Shown here: positions 1 to 6,042 of the stretch, in pieces
How positions within the stretch are numbered: the stretch's first letter is position 1
How the letters are laid out: each line of letters begins with the position of its first letter
DNA from: an uncultured Spirochaetaceae bacterium
GTDB taxonomy: Bacteria > Spirochaetota > Spirochaetia > SZUA-6 > Bin103
Direction of reading: 5' to 3'
Assembly (NCBI GenBank): GCA_913043885.1
Contig: CAJWOB010000102.1
Span: 1-8,023, forward strand
DNA: 8,023 nt
Made by a program: the position numbers and the translations under genes
The notes under the pieces: model-generated
What the model was told of the DNA's origin: nothing
The model's input: only the letters and a program-made list of their open reading frames with translations
The model's database searches: none

Positions 1-284
1 CGGGACGGGCGGCGTATGCGCGTCGCGATCCGCAGCAGAACGCGGAGGCCTGGTACGAGCGCGCCGGCGGACGGTTCTCAGCGGAGCTCCAGGCCCGGCT
101 GGATGCGGATGCACAGGCGAGTGCCTTCTACGCCGAGATGCCGCCGTCGGTGCGGAAGCTGTACGTGGTCTGGGTGATGAGCGCCAAGCGCGAGGAGACG
201 CGCGAACGTCGCTTCGCCACCGTGCTGGAGTGCGACCGCGAGGGCCGGCGAATACCACAGCTGCAGCCGCCCAACCGCAGCTAG
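1..284 (+). CDS. YdeI/OmpD-associated family protein, C-terminal part (cut by left edge)
   Basis: An open frame enters from the left edge (first full codon at base 3) and stops at TAG 282-284, giving 93 visible residues and no start. The segment around visible residues 42-72 (FYAEMPPSVRKLYVVWV followed by SAKREETRERR) matches the conserved C-terminal block of the YdeI/OmpD-associated family: an F..L/M-PPS-RK-Y motif, then W(I/V)..AK..ETR.RR. The rest of the visible part is charged and probably helical, with a proline-rich tail. Members are small cytosolic proteins whose biochemical role is not settled; some are annotated as bacteriocin-protection proteins. The product ends 58 bases before the 3' end of the convergent M48 protease gene, so the two are not in one operon. 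Family assignment rests on the motif block and is fairly secure. Nothing can be said of the N-terminal half. Confidence 0.8.
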   Translation, partial: GRAAYARRDPQQNAEAWYERAGGRFSAELQARLDADAQASAFYAEMPPSVRKLYVVWVMSAKREETRERRFATVLECDREGRRIPQLQPPNRS

Positions 285-342
285 ACGCGAGCTACGCGCG
301 GTACCGTGGCTGCCACGCTGCGCCGGGCTCAGCTGTGCCGCG
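285..342. other. Short convergent intergenic gap
   Basis: These 58 bases separate two convergent stop codons, so a bidirectional terminator would be expected here. The only hairpin I see is CGTGG-CTG-CCACG at 305-317, with a 5-bp stem, a 3-base loop and no T-rich tract on either side. It is too weak to call a terminator. Confidence 0.4.
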
Positions 343-1371
343 CTACTCCCGCGGCCGACTGAAGGAGTCGAACACCCCCTTCAGCTGATCCCCGACGTTC
401 TCGAGGACCGAGACGACTTTGTCCGCAGCCTGGGCGAGGGGGTCGGAGGACTCCTTGAGCTCCTCCCGATAGCGGTCACGGGCGGCACGGAACCGCTCCA
501 CCAGCTCCTCGTCGCTGTCTTCCCCACGGCGCACATAGTCGCCGCCGACGATCTTCTGATAGTCGCCGGCGTCGACCCAGCTCTTCAGCTCGCTGATGCG
601 AGCCACCGGTAGCGGGTGCGAGCGCCAGACCAGGTTGAGCAGCTTGTGCACGCTGTCCAGCATGGTGCCCCCATCGTGGTACTCCCGCGCCTGCTCCAGG
701 AACGCGCCTGCGTTCATCTGAGTGAGGTCGGCCCCGCCGGCTAGCTTCATGAGCGCGGTGTTGGAGGCCGCCGGGTCCTGGCAGCCGAGTGCGCCTGCGC
801 GGTCGGCGCTCAACTCACTCTTGCGGTCCCACTCGGCCAACGCCGCGATGATTGCGGTAAGGGCGATGTTGGCGCCGGGGATGCGGATCATGCCGAAGGG
901 GATGTTGATCAGGAGCCACAGCAAGGTCTTGTAGAGGACGTGGCCACTCAGGCAGTGGCCGAGCTCGTGCGCCAGCACCGCGCTCAGCTCGGCGTCGTCG
1001 AAAGCGTCAACTGCGGATGAATTGATGGTGATGAACGGGTCATCGGCACCGATTTCGCCGGCGTTGAGGAAAGGAGCCTGCGCCACGAAAAGACGCGGGC
1101 GCTCCGGTGCGTCGAGCAGCTCACACACGGTGCGATACAGAGCGTTCACCCTCGGGAACTGACGCTCACTCACCTCGACGGCGGAGCCGAGGTGCAGCAG
1201 GAACAGCGACTTTTCTGTAGTGGCGCCGATGAGCTTGCGCGTCAGCTCCGGCAGACCTGGCACGCGCTCGAGGGCGGCGAGCGCGGCGGCGTCGGCGGGA
1301 TGCTGCCAGGCCCGCGGACTGATGTTCCTTAGCGCGACCTTGCCGGTTGACTGAATGCTGTGCTCTGCCAT
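343..1371 (-). CDS. M48-family zinc metallopeptidase
   Basis: A 342-residue M48 (Ste24/HtpX-like) peptidase. The zinc-binding, catalytic HExxH is HELGH at residues 135-139. The third zinc ligand is the glutamate of SELSADRAG (E186), followed by the family's usual D/R. The later HPLPVARISEL segment (H252) matches the conserved HP...R motif that closes M48 domains. Hydrophobic stretches around residues 147-158 and 167-179, between the zinc motif and its third ligand, could be one or two membrane-associated helices. There is no N-terminal signal peptide, and the N-terminal ~90 residues are soluble. The C-terminal ~65 residues are charged and helical. The ATG at 1371 is the first start in frame giving a sensible N-terminus. 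No Shine-Dalgarno precedes it, but a TATAGT hexamer lies 11 bases upstream. It is probably transcribed alone, 153 bases downstream of the PhyH gene on the same strand. Its substrate is unknown; protein quality control is the usual guess. Confidence 0.9.
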   Translation of the reverse strand: MAEHSIQSTGKVALRNISPRAWQHPADAAALAALERVPGLPELTRKLIGATTEKSLFLLHLGSAVEVSERQFPRVNALYRTVCELLDAPERPRLFVAQAPFLNAGEIGADDPFITINSSAVDAFDDAELSAVLAHELGHCLSGHVLYKTLLWLLINIPFGMIRIPGANIALTAIIAALAEWDRKSELSADRAGALGCQDPAASNTALMKLAGGADLTQMNAGAFLEQAREYHDGGTMLDSVHKLLNLVWRSHPLPVARISELKSWVDAGDYQKIVGGDYVRRGEDSDEELVERFRAARDRYREELKESSDPLAQAADKVVSVLENVGDQLKGVFDSFSRPRE

Positions 1372-1382
1372 CGCAAGCGAAC

Positions 1383-1388
1383 ACTATA
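1383..1388 (-). promoter_or_regulatory. Possible -10 element of the M48 gene
   Basis: On the minus strand this reads TATAGT, five of six matches to TATAAT, in otherwise very GC-rich DNA, 11 bases before the ATG at 1371. A start site 6-7 bases downstream would leave a leader of only 4-5 bases. I see no good -35 box 16-18 bases upstream. Inferred from sequence only. Confidence 0.4.
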
Positions 1389-1524
1389 CCTCGCCCTGGG
1401 TGTTGACCCGACCCTGCGACGCGGCAGTGGTGGAAGCGCCGTCGGCGTCGGCGTCACGGTGTGCGAGTCCCTGGGTGGCGATCCGCGCCGCCCCAGGGCG
1501 GAGGACGCTCGAGCCAAGGAACGG

Positions 1525-2387
1525 TTAGGCAGTACGAGGTGCGCCGGCGACCAGTGGGAAGTTGTTGCCCAGCAGCGGTTGACCGTCGGGGACCGAGAGC
1601 AGGGGCCCCAGTGGGTGGGTGGGGGAGCGGTCGCGCTGGACGCGAACGTCGTCCGCCATGTAGATGACGATAAAGGCACGCCGCTGCCGATCGGTGCGGT
1701 TCTCCGGCGTGGCGTGGAAGTTCAGGCAGTGGTGGAACATGCACTCACCGGCGCTCAGCTCCACCGCGGTCCCGGCGCTGGCGTCCAGTTCCTGGACATC
1801 GTCCCGCGCGGAGCGATAGCCGGGATCGGCGGCCTTGCGTTCGCGATCGCGCTGCCAGGCGGCGAGGCCAAACCTCTGATCGGTGTGGCTGCGTGGAATC
1901 ACGTGCATGCAGCCATTCGCTGCCGTGGCATCGTCCAGAGCAATCCAGCAGCTCACCAGGTCGGGGGTGGCCAGCGGCCAGCCGTAGAAGTCCTGGTGAA
2001 ACCAGAAATGGCGGCTCTCGTCAGGGGCTTGCTGATGATGTGGTCGTGCCACAGCCGGATGCGGTCGGTGCCGAGCAGTCGTTGCGCAACGCTGGTGAGG
2101 CGTAGGTCGCGGACGATGCGCTCGAACAGGGGATCACGCTTCCATACGTTGACGTACTGGTCGTAGAGCGGTTTCTCCACCGCCTCGGGGTCGCCGCCGC
2201 GGCGATGGCCGGTGCGAAACTCGGGGGACGAGTCATTGCCACCGGCTGCCTCCTCCCCCTTGATGCGGGCCAGCGCGGTGCACATGTCCTCGACCTCGCC
2301 GGGTGCGAGCACTTCTCCATAGCGAAGGTAGCCCTCCCTCGCGTAGACAGCGACCTGCTCGTCGCTGAGCGGGCGCGGACTAGTCAC
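1525..2387 (-). pseudogene. Phytanoyl-CoA dioxygenase (PhyH) family protein, frameshifted
   Basis: Two overlapping minus-strand frames together encode one PhyH-family Fe(II)/2-oxoglutarate oxygenase. The N-terminal part starts at GTG 2387 (VTSPRPLSDEQV, then EGYLRYGEVL, a standard PhyH opening) and reads to IRLWHDHIISKP. The continuation is in the next frame, PDESRHFWFHQDFYG and onward, to TAA at 1525-1527. One extra C in the run at 2024-2027 (four G on the plus strand) joins them into a 287-residue product, a normal family length. In that product the iron ligands are H131 and D133 (HQD) and the distal H225, with R236 or R237 as the likely 2-oxoglutarate anchor. A longer frame back to 2561 would overlap the divergent methyltransferase gene and has no family similarity, so it was not used. 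Such enzymes hydroxylate small molecules; the substrate is unknown. The reason for the break, error or true mutation, is open. Confidence 0.85.
2024..2027 (-). other. Frameshift site in the first PhyH gene
   Basis: The run is GGGG on the plus strand and reads AAG CCC CTG ACG in the upstream frame, where the family sequence needs AAG CCC CCT GAC. One missing C explains the break exactly, and no other lesion is needed. It lies about 10 codons before the iron-binding HQD, so an uncorrected product would lack the active site. Confidence 0.85.
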
Positions 2388-2507
2388 GCCGCAATATAGC
2401 AGCGGTACTCGCGGCGTGCAGTTCTTCGCTGGTCCGCCGGCCGAGCTCCGCGGCGGGCGATGGGCCACAGACTTGCCAGTCCGCTGCGGCGGTGCGACAA
2501 CTTCCGC
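2388..2507. promoter_or_regulatory. Divergent promoter region between PhyH and methyltransferase genes
   Basis: About 120 bases lie between the GTG start of the minus-strand PhyH gene and the preferred GTG start of the plus-strand methyltransferase gene. The region must drive both directions. On the minus strand a TATATT -10-like hexamer sits at 2393-2398, 5 bases from the GTG. On the plus strand TTGCCA at 2473-2478 (five of six to the -35 consensus) is followed after 17 bases by a poor -10, GACAAC at 2496-2501, 6 bases before the GTG at 2508. No convincing operator palindrome was found; the GC-rich CCGCCG/CGGCGG pair at 2434-2456 could be chance. Confidence 0.5.
2393..2398 (-). promoter_or_regulatory. 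-10-like element of the first PhyH gene
   Basis: The minus strand reads TATATT here, five of six to TATAAT, ending 5 bases before GTG 2387. There is no Shine-Dalgarno in between. The spacing puts the transcription start at or next to the start codon, as in leaderless mRNAs. It also supports the GTG start over longer alternatives. Confidence 0.45.
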
Positions 2508-3071
2508 GTGGGCTACTTCGATACCGAGAAGGGCGTCGACGAGTACCTCGGTATGACCCATGGGCCCGACCGCGGGCTGGTCGCGCGGCTGACGCCGCTG
2601 CTTGTTGCCGGCGCCAGCGTGCTCGAGATAGGAATCGGGCCCGGGTACGACCTATTACTGCTCGCTGAGCGCTACCGTGTGGTGGGCACCGATCGTTCTC
2701 CGATCTTCGTGCGACGCTTTGGCGAGCAGCATCCGGACATCGACGTGCGCGTGGCAGATGCGGCGTCGTTGGACATCGCCGAGCGGTTCGATGCGGTGTA
2801 CAGCAACAAGGTGCTGCAGCATCTCAGCGACGAGGAGCTAAGGGCGTCGCTGGCGGCGCAACACCGCGTGTTGGTCCCCGGCGGCGTAGGCCTGCACGGT
2901 CTGTGGTACGGCACCGAGTGTGAGCACTATGCTGGGCTTCGCTTTCAGCAATACATCGAGGAGAGCTTCGCCGTGCAGCTCGGCGGTCTGTTCAGCGTCG
3001 AATCGACGGTTGCCTACGGTGAGGAGAAAGATGGCGACTCGATCGCCGTTATCCTGAGGAAGGAGGCTTGA
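2508..3071 (+). CDS. Class I SAM-dependent methyltransferase
   Basis: A 187-residue Rossmann-fold methyltransferase of the small class I type. SAM-binding motif I is VLEIGIGPG at residues 38-46. The acidic residue after strand 2 is D62 (VVGTDRS), the next acidic position is D84 (VADA), and motif IV is FDAVYSNKVL at 94-103. The opening YFDTEKGVDEY and the later LWYG match a family whose proteins begin close to this point, so I prefer GTG 2508; ATG 2460 would add 16 residues that look non-homologous. No Shine-Dalgarno precedes either start. The acceptor substrate is unknown and there is no recognisable substrate domain. Its TGA shares its A with the ATG of the creatininase-family gene, so the two are almost certainly co-transcribed and probably translationally coupled. 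The class is certain; the function within it is not. Confidence 0.85.
   Translation: MGYFDTEKGVDEYLGMTHGPDRGLVARLTPLLVAGASVLEIGIGPGYDLLLLAERYRVVGTDRSPIFVRRFGEQHPDIDVRVADAASLDIAERFDAVYSNKVLQHLSDEELRASLAAQHRVLVPGGVGLHGLWYGTECEHYAGLRFQQYIEESFAVQLGGLFSVESTVAYGEEKDGDSIAVILRKEA
3061..3066 (+). promoter_or_regulatory. Strong Shine-Dalgarno of the creatininase-family gene
   Basis: AGGAGG lies 4 bases before ATG 3071, inside the last codons of the methyltransferase gene. It is the best ribosome binding site in the window and selects ATG 3071 over the TTG at 3068. Confidence 0.75.
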
Positions 3072-3891
3072 TGGGACACGTGCGGTGGGAGGAGCTGACC
3101 GCCGATGGCTTCGAGGCGGCGGTGGAAGCGGCGCAGGGCGTCTGCATCCTGCCGCTCGGGGTGCTGGAGTACCACGGCAACCACCTGCCGCTTGGAACCG
3201 ACATGTACCGCGCCCACCGTATGGCATGCGAGGTGGCAGAACGCGAGCCGGCGGTAGTGTTCCCCGTGCTCCCGCTCGGCGCCAACTGGGAGGCGCGGCC
3301 ATACCCCGGCGGTGTCGCTCTGGCCAACAACCTGCTGTTCAGTCTCCTAGAGGAGGTGTGCGACGCGATCGCGCGCAATGGGCTGAAGAAAATCGTCATC
3401 ATCAGCGGCCACGGCGGCAACAAGTGGCTGCTGCCGCAATTTGTCATGCAGGTGGTCGACAAGGGCAAGGACTACGTCCCGCTCTACTGCAACGCCCGTG
3501 GTGTCGACCCCGACGCGGTCGGCGGCTACATGGACGTGGAGTTGTTCAACCGCGCCTTCGATTCCAACGACTACGGTCACGCCTGTGAGTGGGAGACCAG
3601 CGAGATGCTCCACCTCCACCCGGATCTGGTGCGGATGGAGGCGGCCACCGACGTCGATCTACCCCCCGCGACCGACTCGATCACCTGCCAAACACCTACG
3701 CGCCGATGGACTGGTTCTCGCGGCAACCGGAGCTGGGACGGGGCACGCCCGGGCCGGCGACGGCGGAGAAAGGCCGCGCGTTCTGGGAGCAACAGGTAGC
3801 CGCATTGGCGGAGCTGGTGCAGACGATCAAGCGCGACACGATTGCCCGCGATCTCTACGACGAGTTCACCCGGCGCATCTACCGCCGCTAG
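3071..3891 (+). pseudogene. Creatininase-family amidohydrolase, frameshifted
   Basis: The first frame (from ATG 3071) carries the family's metal-binding motif LPLGVLEYHGNHLPLGTD (E33, H35, D44), then SGHGGN (H114) and GHACEWETS (H170, E175). The frame then turns into arginine-rich nonsense. The neighbouring frame resumes with RDRLDHLPNTYAPMDWFS, the family's ATAEKGRAFWEQQ block and a normal C-terminus ending at TAG 3889-3891. One extra C in the run at 3662-3667 joins them into 273 residues, a standard length. True creatininases have NGHYEN, whose glutamate binds the second metal. Here it is SGHGGN, as in other members such as MftE-type and formamide-hydrolysing enzymes, so creatinine is an unlikely substrate. 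It is the middle gene of a methyltransferase, amidohydrolase and transporter cluster. Cyclic or linear amide hydrolysis is the family-level expectation; the substrate is unknown. Confidence 0.85.
3662..3667 (+). other. Frameshift site in the creatininase-family gene
   Basis: Six C in a row, read as CTA CCC CCC GCG. Seven would give CTA CCC CCC CGC GAC, which leads straight into the conserved C-terminal frame. The lesion is of the same kind (one C too few in a C run) and direction as the one at 2024-2027. Confidence 0.8.
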
Positions 3892-3916
3892 TCGCCGCCG
3901 CAGCACCCTCGAAACG

Positions 3917-5149
3917 ATGCGAGCCGGTCAGGCTCTCCGCGCACAACTCTTCCCCCTTTACCTTCCCGGGCTGGTGTTCTCGACTGCCTGGGCGGGGCTG
4001 CAGCTGGCGGTGCCGCTGTTTGCGCTCGGCCGTGGAGCGACCGCGGCACAGACCGGGGTAATTCTGGCACTGTTCGAGCTGGGGAGCCTTGCCGCCAGTG
4101 CGCCGGGTGGCGCCCTCGTCGCCCGCTCGTCGCCACGCACCGCTAGCGCTCTGGGTGCGATCGTGCTCGGCGTCACCATCGCCGTCGCCAGCACGCTCCC
4201 CGGCATCGTCGCTTTCGCCGCGGCGGTGTTCGCCATGGGCGTGGCCCGCGGCCTGTGGGAGGTGTCGCGGCTGGCCTACGCCCGCTACTCCGCTCAGGGG
4301 CCGGACCGCGGAAGGGTGCTCGCCGCGTTGGGTGGTGTGCATCGTCTCGGCTCGGTGTTAGGCCCGGGTGCAGCTGGGCTCATCGCGGCCGCCGGCGGTG
4401 TGCCGCTGGCCCTGCGCGTGGTGGCCGGGGCCATGGTGGTCGCCGGCGTTGTCACCGCATTGCTGATGCGGGACACCGGAATGGCGTCGCGCGACCGCGC
4501 CGACGAGCGGCGCAGCTCCTTGCGCGGCGTGGTGCGCAGCCATTGGCGCGACCTGCTCCGCAATGGCGGTCCGATCATGATCCTGATGCTGGTGCGCACC
4601 TCGCGGCGACTGCTGCTGCCGGTGTGGGGCGAGCTCGAGCTCGAGCTGGATGAGGATGCCATCGGGCTGGCGGTGAGCGTCAGCTGGGCGGTGGATCTGG
4701 CGTTGGTGTACGTGGGCGGCGTGGTGTCGGACCGGTTCGGTAGGCGGATTGCCAGCACCACCGCCTTGCTGGTGATGTCGCTCGGGCTGCTGTTGCTGCC
4801 GCTTGCCGGTAGCTACGCGCTGCTACTGCTGATTGCCGGACTGATGGGTGCCGGCAACGGCTTCAGCTCCGGTCTGGTAATGACCATGGGCGCCGATCTG
4901 GCGCCGCGTGGTCAGTCGGGCCGCTTCCTTGGTATCTGGCGCCTACTGGCGGACGTCGGCGCCGCGTCCGGACCGCTGGCAATCGGCGGTGCCGCCCGGC
5001 TACTGTCGCTGGCGGCGGCGGGACCGGCCACCGGCGTAATCGGCTTGGTCGGAGCCGGGCTGTTCCTGTTTGTGGCCCGTGAGACCGGCGCCTCCGCCGA
5101 CCAGGAGCCGGACGCCGGACGTCAGGGTCCCGCTGGGTCGGCCGGCTGA
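3917..5149 (+). CDS. Major facilitator superfamily (MFS) transporter
   Basis: A 410-residue inner-membrane carrier with alternating hydrophobic segments consistent with 12 transmembrane helices, in two halves separated by a charged cytoplasmic loop at about residues 184-213 (RDTGMASRDRADERR). The MFS loop motif G-x-x-x-D-R-x-G-R-R is clear in the second half at residues 268-277 (GVVSDRFGRR). Its first-half counterpart near 64-73 (GGALVARSSPR) is degenerate. The frame is open further upstream, but the residues before ATG 3917 read over the creatininase C-terminus and are not hydrophobic, so ATG 3917 is chosen, 25 bases after that gene's stop. No good Shine-Dalgarno is visible. It is probably the third gene of the operon and may import its substrate or export its product. 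Direction and substrate cannot be told. The last 28 bases overlap the 3' end of the convergent PhyH gene. Confidence 0.88.
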   Translation: MRAGQALRAQLFPLYLPGLVFSTAWAGLQLAVPLFALGRGATAAQTGVILALFELGSLAASAPGGALVARSSPRTASALGAIVLGVTIAVASTLPGIVAFAAAVFAMGVARGLWEVSRLAYARYSAQGPDRGRVLAALGGVHRLGSVLGPGAAGLIAAAGGVPLALRVVAGAMVVAGVVTALLMRDTGMASRDRADERRSSLRGVVRSHWRDLLRNGGPIMILMLVRTSRRLLLPVWGELELELDEDAIGLAVSVSWAVDLALVYVGGVVSDRFGRRIASTTALLVMSLGLLLLPLAGSYALLLLIAGLMGAGNGFSSGLVMTMGADLAPRGQSGRFLGIWRLLADVGAASGPLAIGGAARLLSLAAAGPATGVIGLVGAGLFLFVARETGASADQEPDAGRQGPAGSAG

Positions 5150-5994
5150 ATGTCGAGGTCGAGCTCGCGCCAGTAGTAGCGGAGCGGATCATCCTCGGAC
5201 CACGTCGCATAGACCTCTTCCCAGGTTTGCCAGCGCATGTGCGGTAGCAGGGAGTGCTCGTGCACGGGGTCACTCGCCCTCTGGTAGCGGAAGTCACAGG
5301 AAAACCGGACCTCGTCCATCTTCTCGTTGTCGAGGGCTTGATGAACGGTGAGGCTGTGGAACAGCAGCACGTCGCCGAGGCGCATCGGTCCGCAACGCCA
5401 GTCCCATGGCTCGACCGCAGCCAGATTGATCGACCCCTCCGGTACCTCGCGTAGCCCTTCCCGATGAGATCCCGCCACCAGCGCCAGCCCGCCGAGCTCG
5501 GGCGGACAGTCACTGAGCGGGATCCAGGCAGTCCAGGTGTCGGTCGAACCCTTGACTGGCCGGTGATCCTGATGCGGGTCGGTGGTGATTTCAGGGTGGC
5601 CGGGGAACACCGTGCGCAGGATGTTGCGCGGGTGGGCCAGCGTTCGCTCGCCGATGAGGGTGTCGAACACCCTCATCAGCGCAGCGTCCACGGCCAGTCG
5701 GTGGAACGCTGCAATCTGGAGAATGTCGCGATAGTAGGCACGGAAGCGGGGTGAGTCCCGCCACTCGCTCACGAAGCCGGCCTCGATCGGGCGCTCGTCG
5801 GCATCCATCAAGCCATGCTCGCGGGCGACCTCCACCACCGCCCGTCTGGTGGGCGCGAGCGTCCTGGCCGTAAGCAGGCCAGGCAGGTACAGGTACCCGT
5901 CGGTCGCGGCGCGCTCACGCAGGTGCGCCGGCTCCGCGAGCAAGGCGGAGGCATCTTCCAGCGGCGCGGTGCGAGACATGGCCGCCATTGGCAT
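5122..5994 (-). CDS. Phytanoyl-CoA dioxygenase (PhyH) family protein
   Basis: An intact 290-residue Fe(II)/2-oxoglutarate-dependent oxygenase of the PhyH family, expected to be cytosolic. The iron ligands are H141 and D143 (PHQDHRP) and the distal H218 (FHSLTVHQALDN), with R230 at the usual spacing for binding the 2-oxoglutarate carboxylate. The strand carrying TAWIPLSDCPPELGGLALV and the AGSHREG turn are typical of the double-stranded beta-helix core. ATG 5994 is the outermost start; 5988 and 5979 are also possible and only change the tail. Apart from core motifs it differs clearly from the first PhyH protein, so this is not a recent duplication. It is divergent from crcB across a short region with a perfect inverted repeat, and its 3' end overlaps the MFS gene by 28 bases, leaving no room for a separate terminator. 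The substrate is unknown; a shared pathway with the MFS operon is a guess from position. Confidence 0.9.
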   Translation of the reverse strand: MPMAAMSRTAPLEDASALLAEPAHLRERAATDGYLYLPGLLTARTLAPTRRAVVEVAREHGLMDADERPIEAGFVSEWRDSPRFRAYYRDILQIAAFHRLAVDAALMRVFDTLIGERTLAHPRNILRTVFPGHPEITTDPHQDHRPVKGSTDTWTAWIPLSDCPPELGGLALVAGSHREGLREVPEGSINLAAVEPWDWRCGPMRLGDVLLFHSLTVHQALDNEKMDEVRFSCDFRYQRASDPVHEHSLLPHMRWQTWEEVYATWSEDDPLRYYWRELDLDIQPADPAGP

Positions 5995-6000
5995 GGCCGC

Positions 6001-6006
6001 ACGGTA
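6001..6006 (-). promoter_or_regulatory. Possible -10 element of the second PhyH gene
   Basis: The minus strand reads TACCGT, fitting TANNNT, 6 bases before ATG 5994. Such a hexamer is common by chance, so it counts only as part of the repeated pattern seen at other starts here. Confidence 0.3.
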
Positions 6007-6013
6007 GCAGCTG

Positions 6014-6038
6014 GCCGACAGATGTCGCTACTGTCGGC
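6014..6038. repeat. Perfect 8-bp inverted repeat between divergent PhyH and crcB genes
   Basis: GCCGACAG at 6014-6021 and CTGTCGGC at 6031-6038 are exact reverse complements separated by 9 bases. The repeat lies in the 48-base space between the two divergent start codons and overlaps the putative crcB -10 (6029-6034). It could be an operator for a dimeric regulator acting in both directions, or an RNA hairpin if transcription starts further upstream. It does not fit a fluoride riboswitch as I know that motif. Confidence 0.55.
6029..6034 (+). promoter_or_regulatory. Possible -10 element of crcB
   Basis: TACTGT, 8 bases before ATG 6043, fits TANNNT at a leaderless spacing. There is no Shine-Dalgarno between it and the ATG, and no clear -35 box. 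It lies partly within the right arm of the inverted repeat. Confidence 0.35.
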
Positions 6039-6042
6039 GTCG

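Noticed and set aside
1372..1524. Possible terminator or small element in the 153-base gap between the PhyH and M48 genes
   Set aside because: It holds a short GTCGGC repeat near 1441-1455 and a CCGCC/GGCGG hairpin at about 1488-1501, but no T-rich tract on the relevant strand, so no terminator or small RNA can be supported.
2020..2035. Programmed ribosomal frameshifting in the first PhyH gene
   Set aside because: The junction AAG CCC CTG is not a standard X XXY YYZ slippery heptamer and I see no clear downstream pseudoknot. A missing base in the run is the simpler explanation.
1360..2166. A 268-codon plus-strand open frame opposite the first PhyH gene
   Set aside because: Its product shows no family motifs and is a shadow of the minus-strand PhyH gene, whose iron-binding residues are clear. 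Long antisense frames are expected in GC-rich DNA.
2388..2561. N-terminal extension of the first PhyH protein back to an ATG at 2561
   Set aside because: The extra 58 residues lack PhyH similarity and would overlap the divergent methyltransferase gene. GTG 2387 gives the standard PhyH beginning.
4631..4648. Tandem GAGCTC hexamers inside the MFS gene
   Set aside because: They encode an acidic Glu-Leu repeat in a loop at the usual place between helices. Only three copies, in frame, with no sign of a mobile or regulatory element.
5995..6042. Fluoride riboswitch upstream of crcB
   Set aside because: Only 48 bases separate crcB from the divergent PhyH start, and the sequence lacks the conserved pseudoknot segments I would expect. 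The simple inverted repeat there has a different layout.
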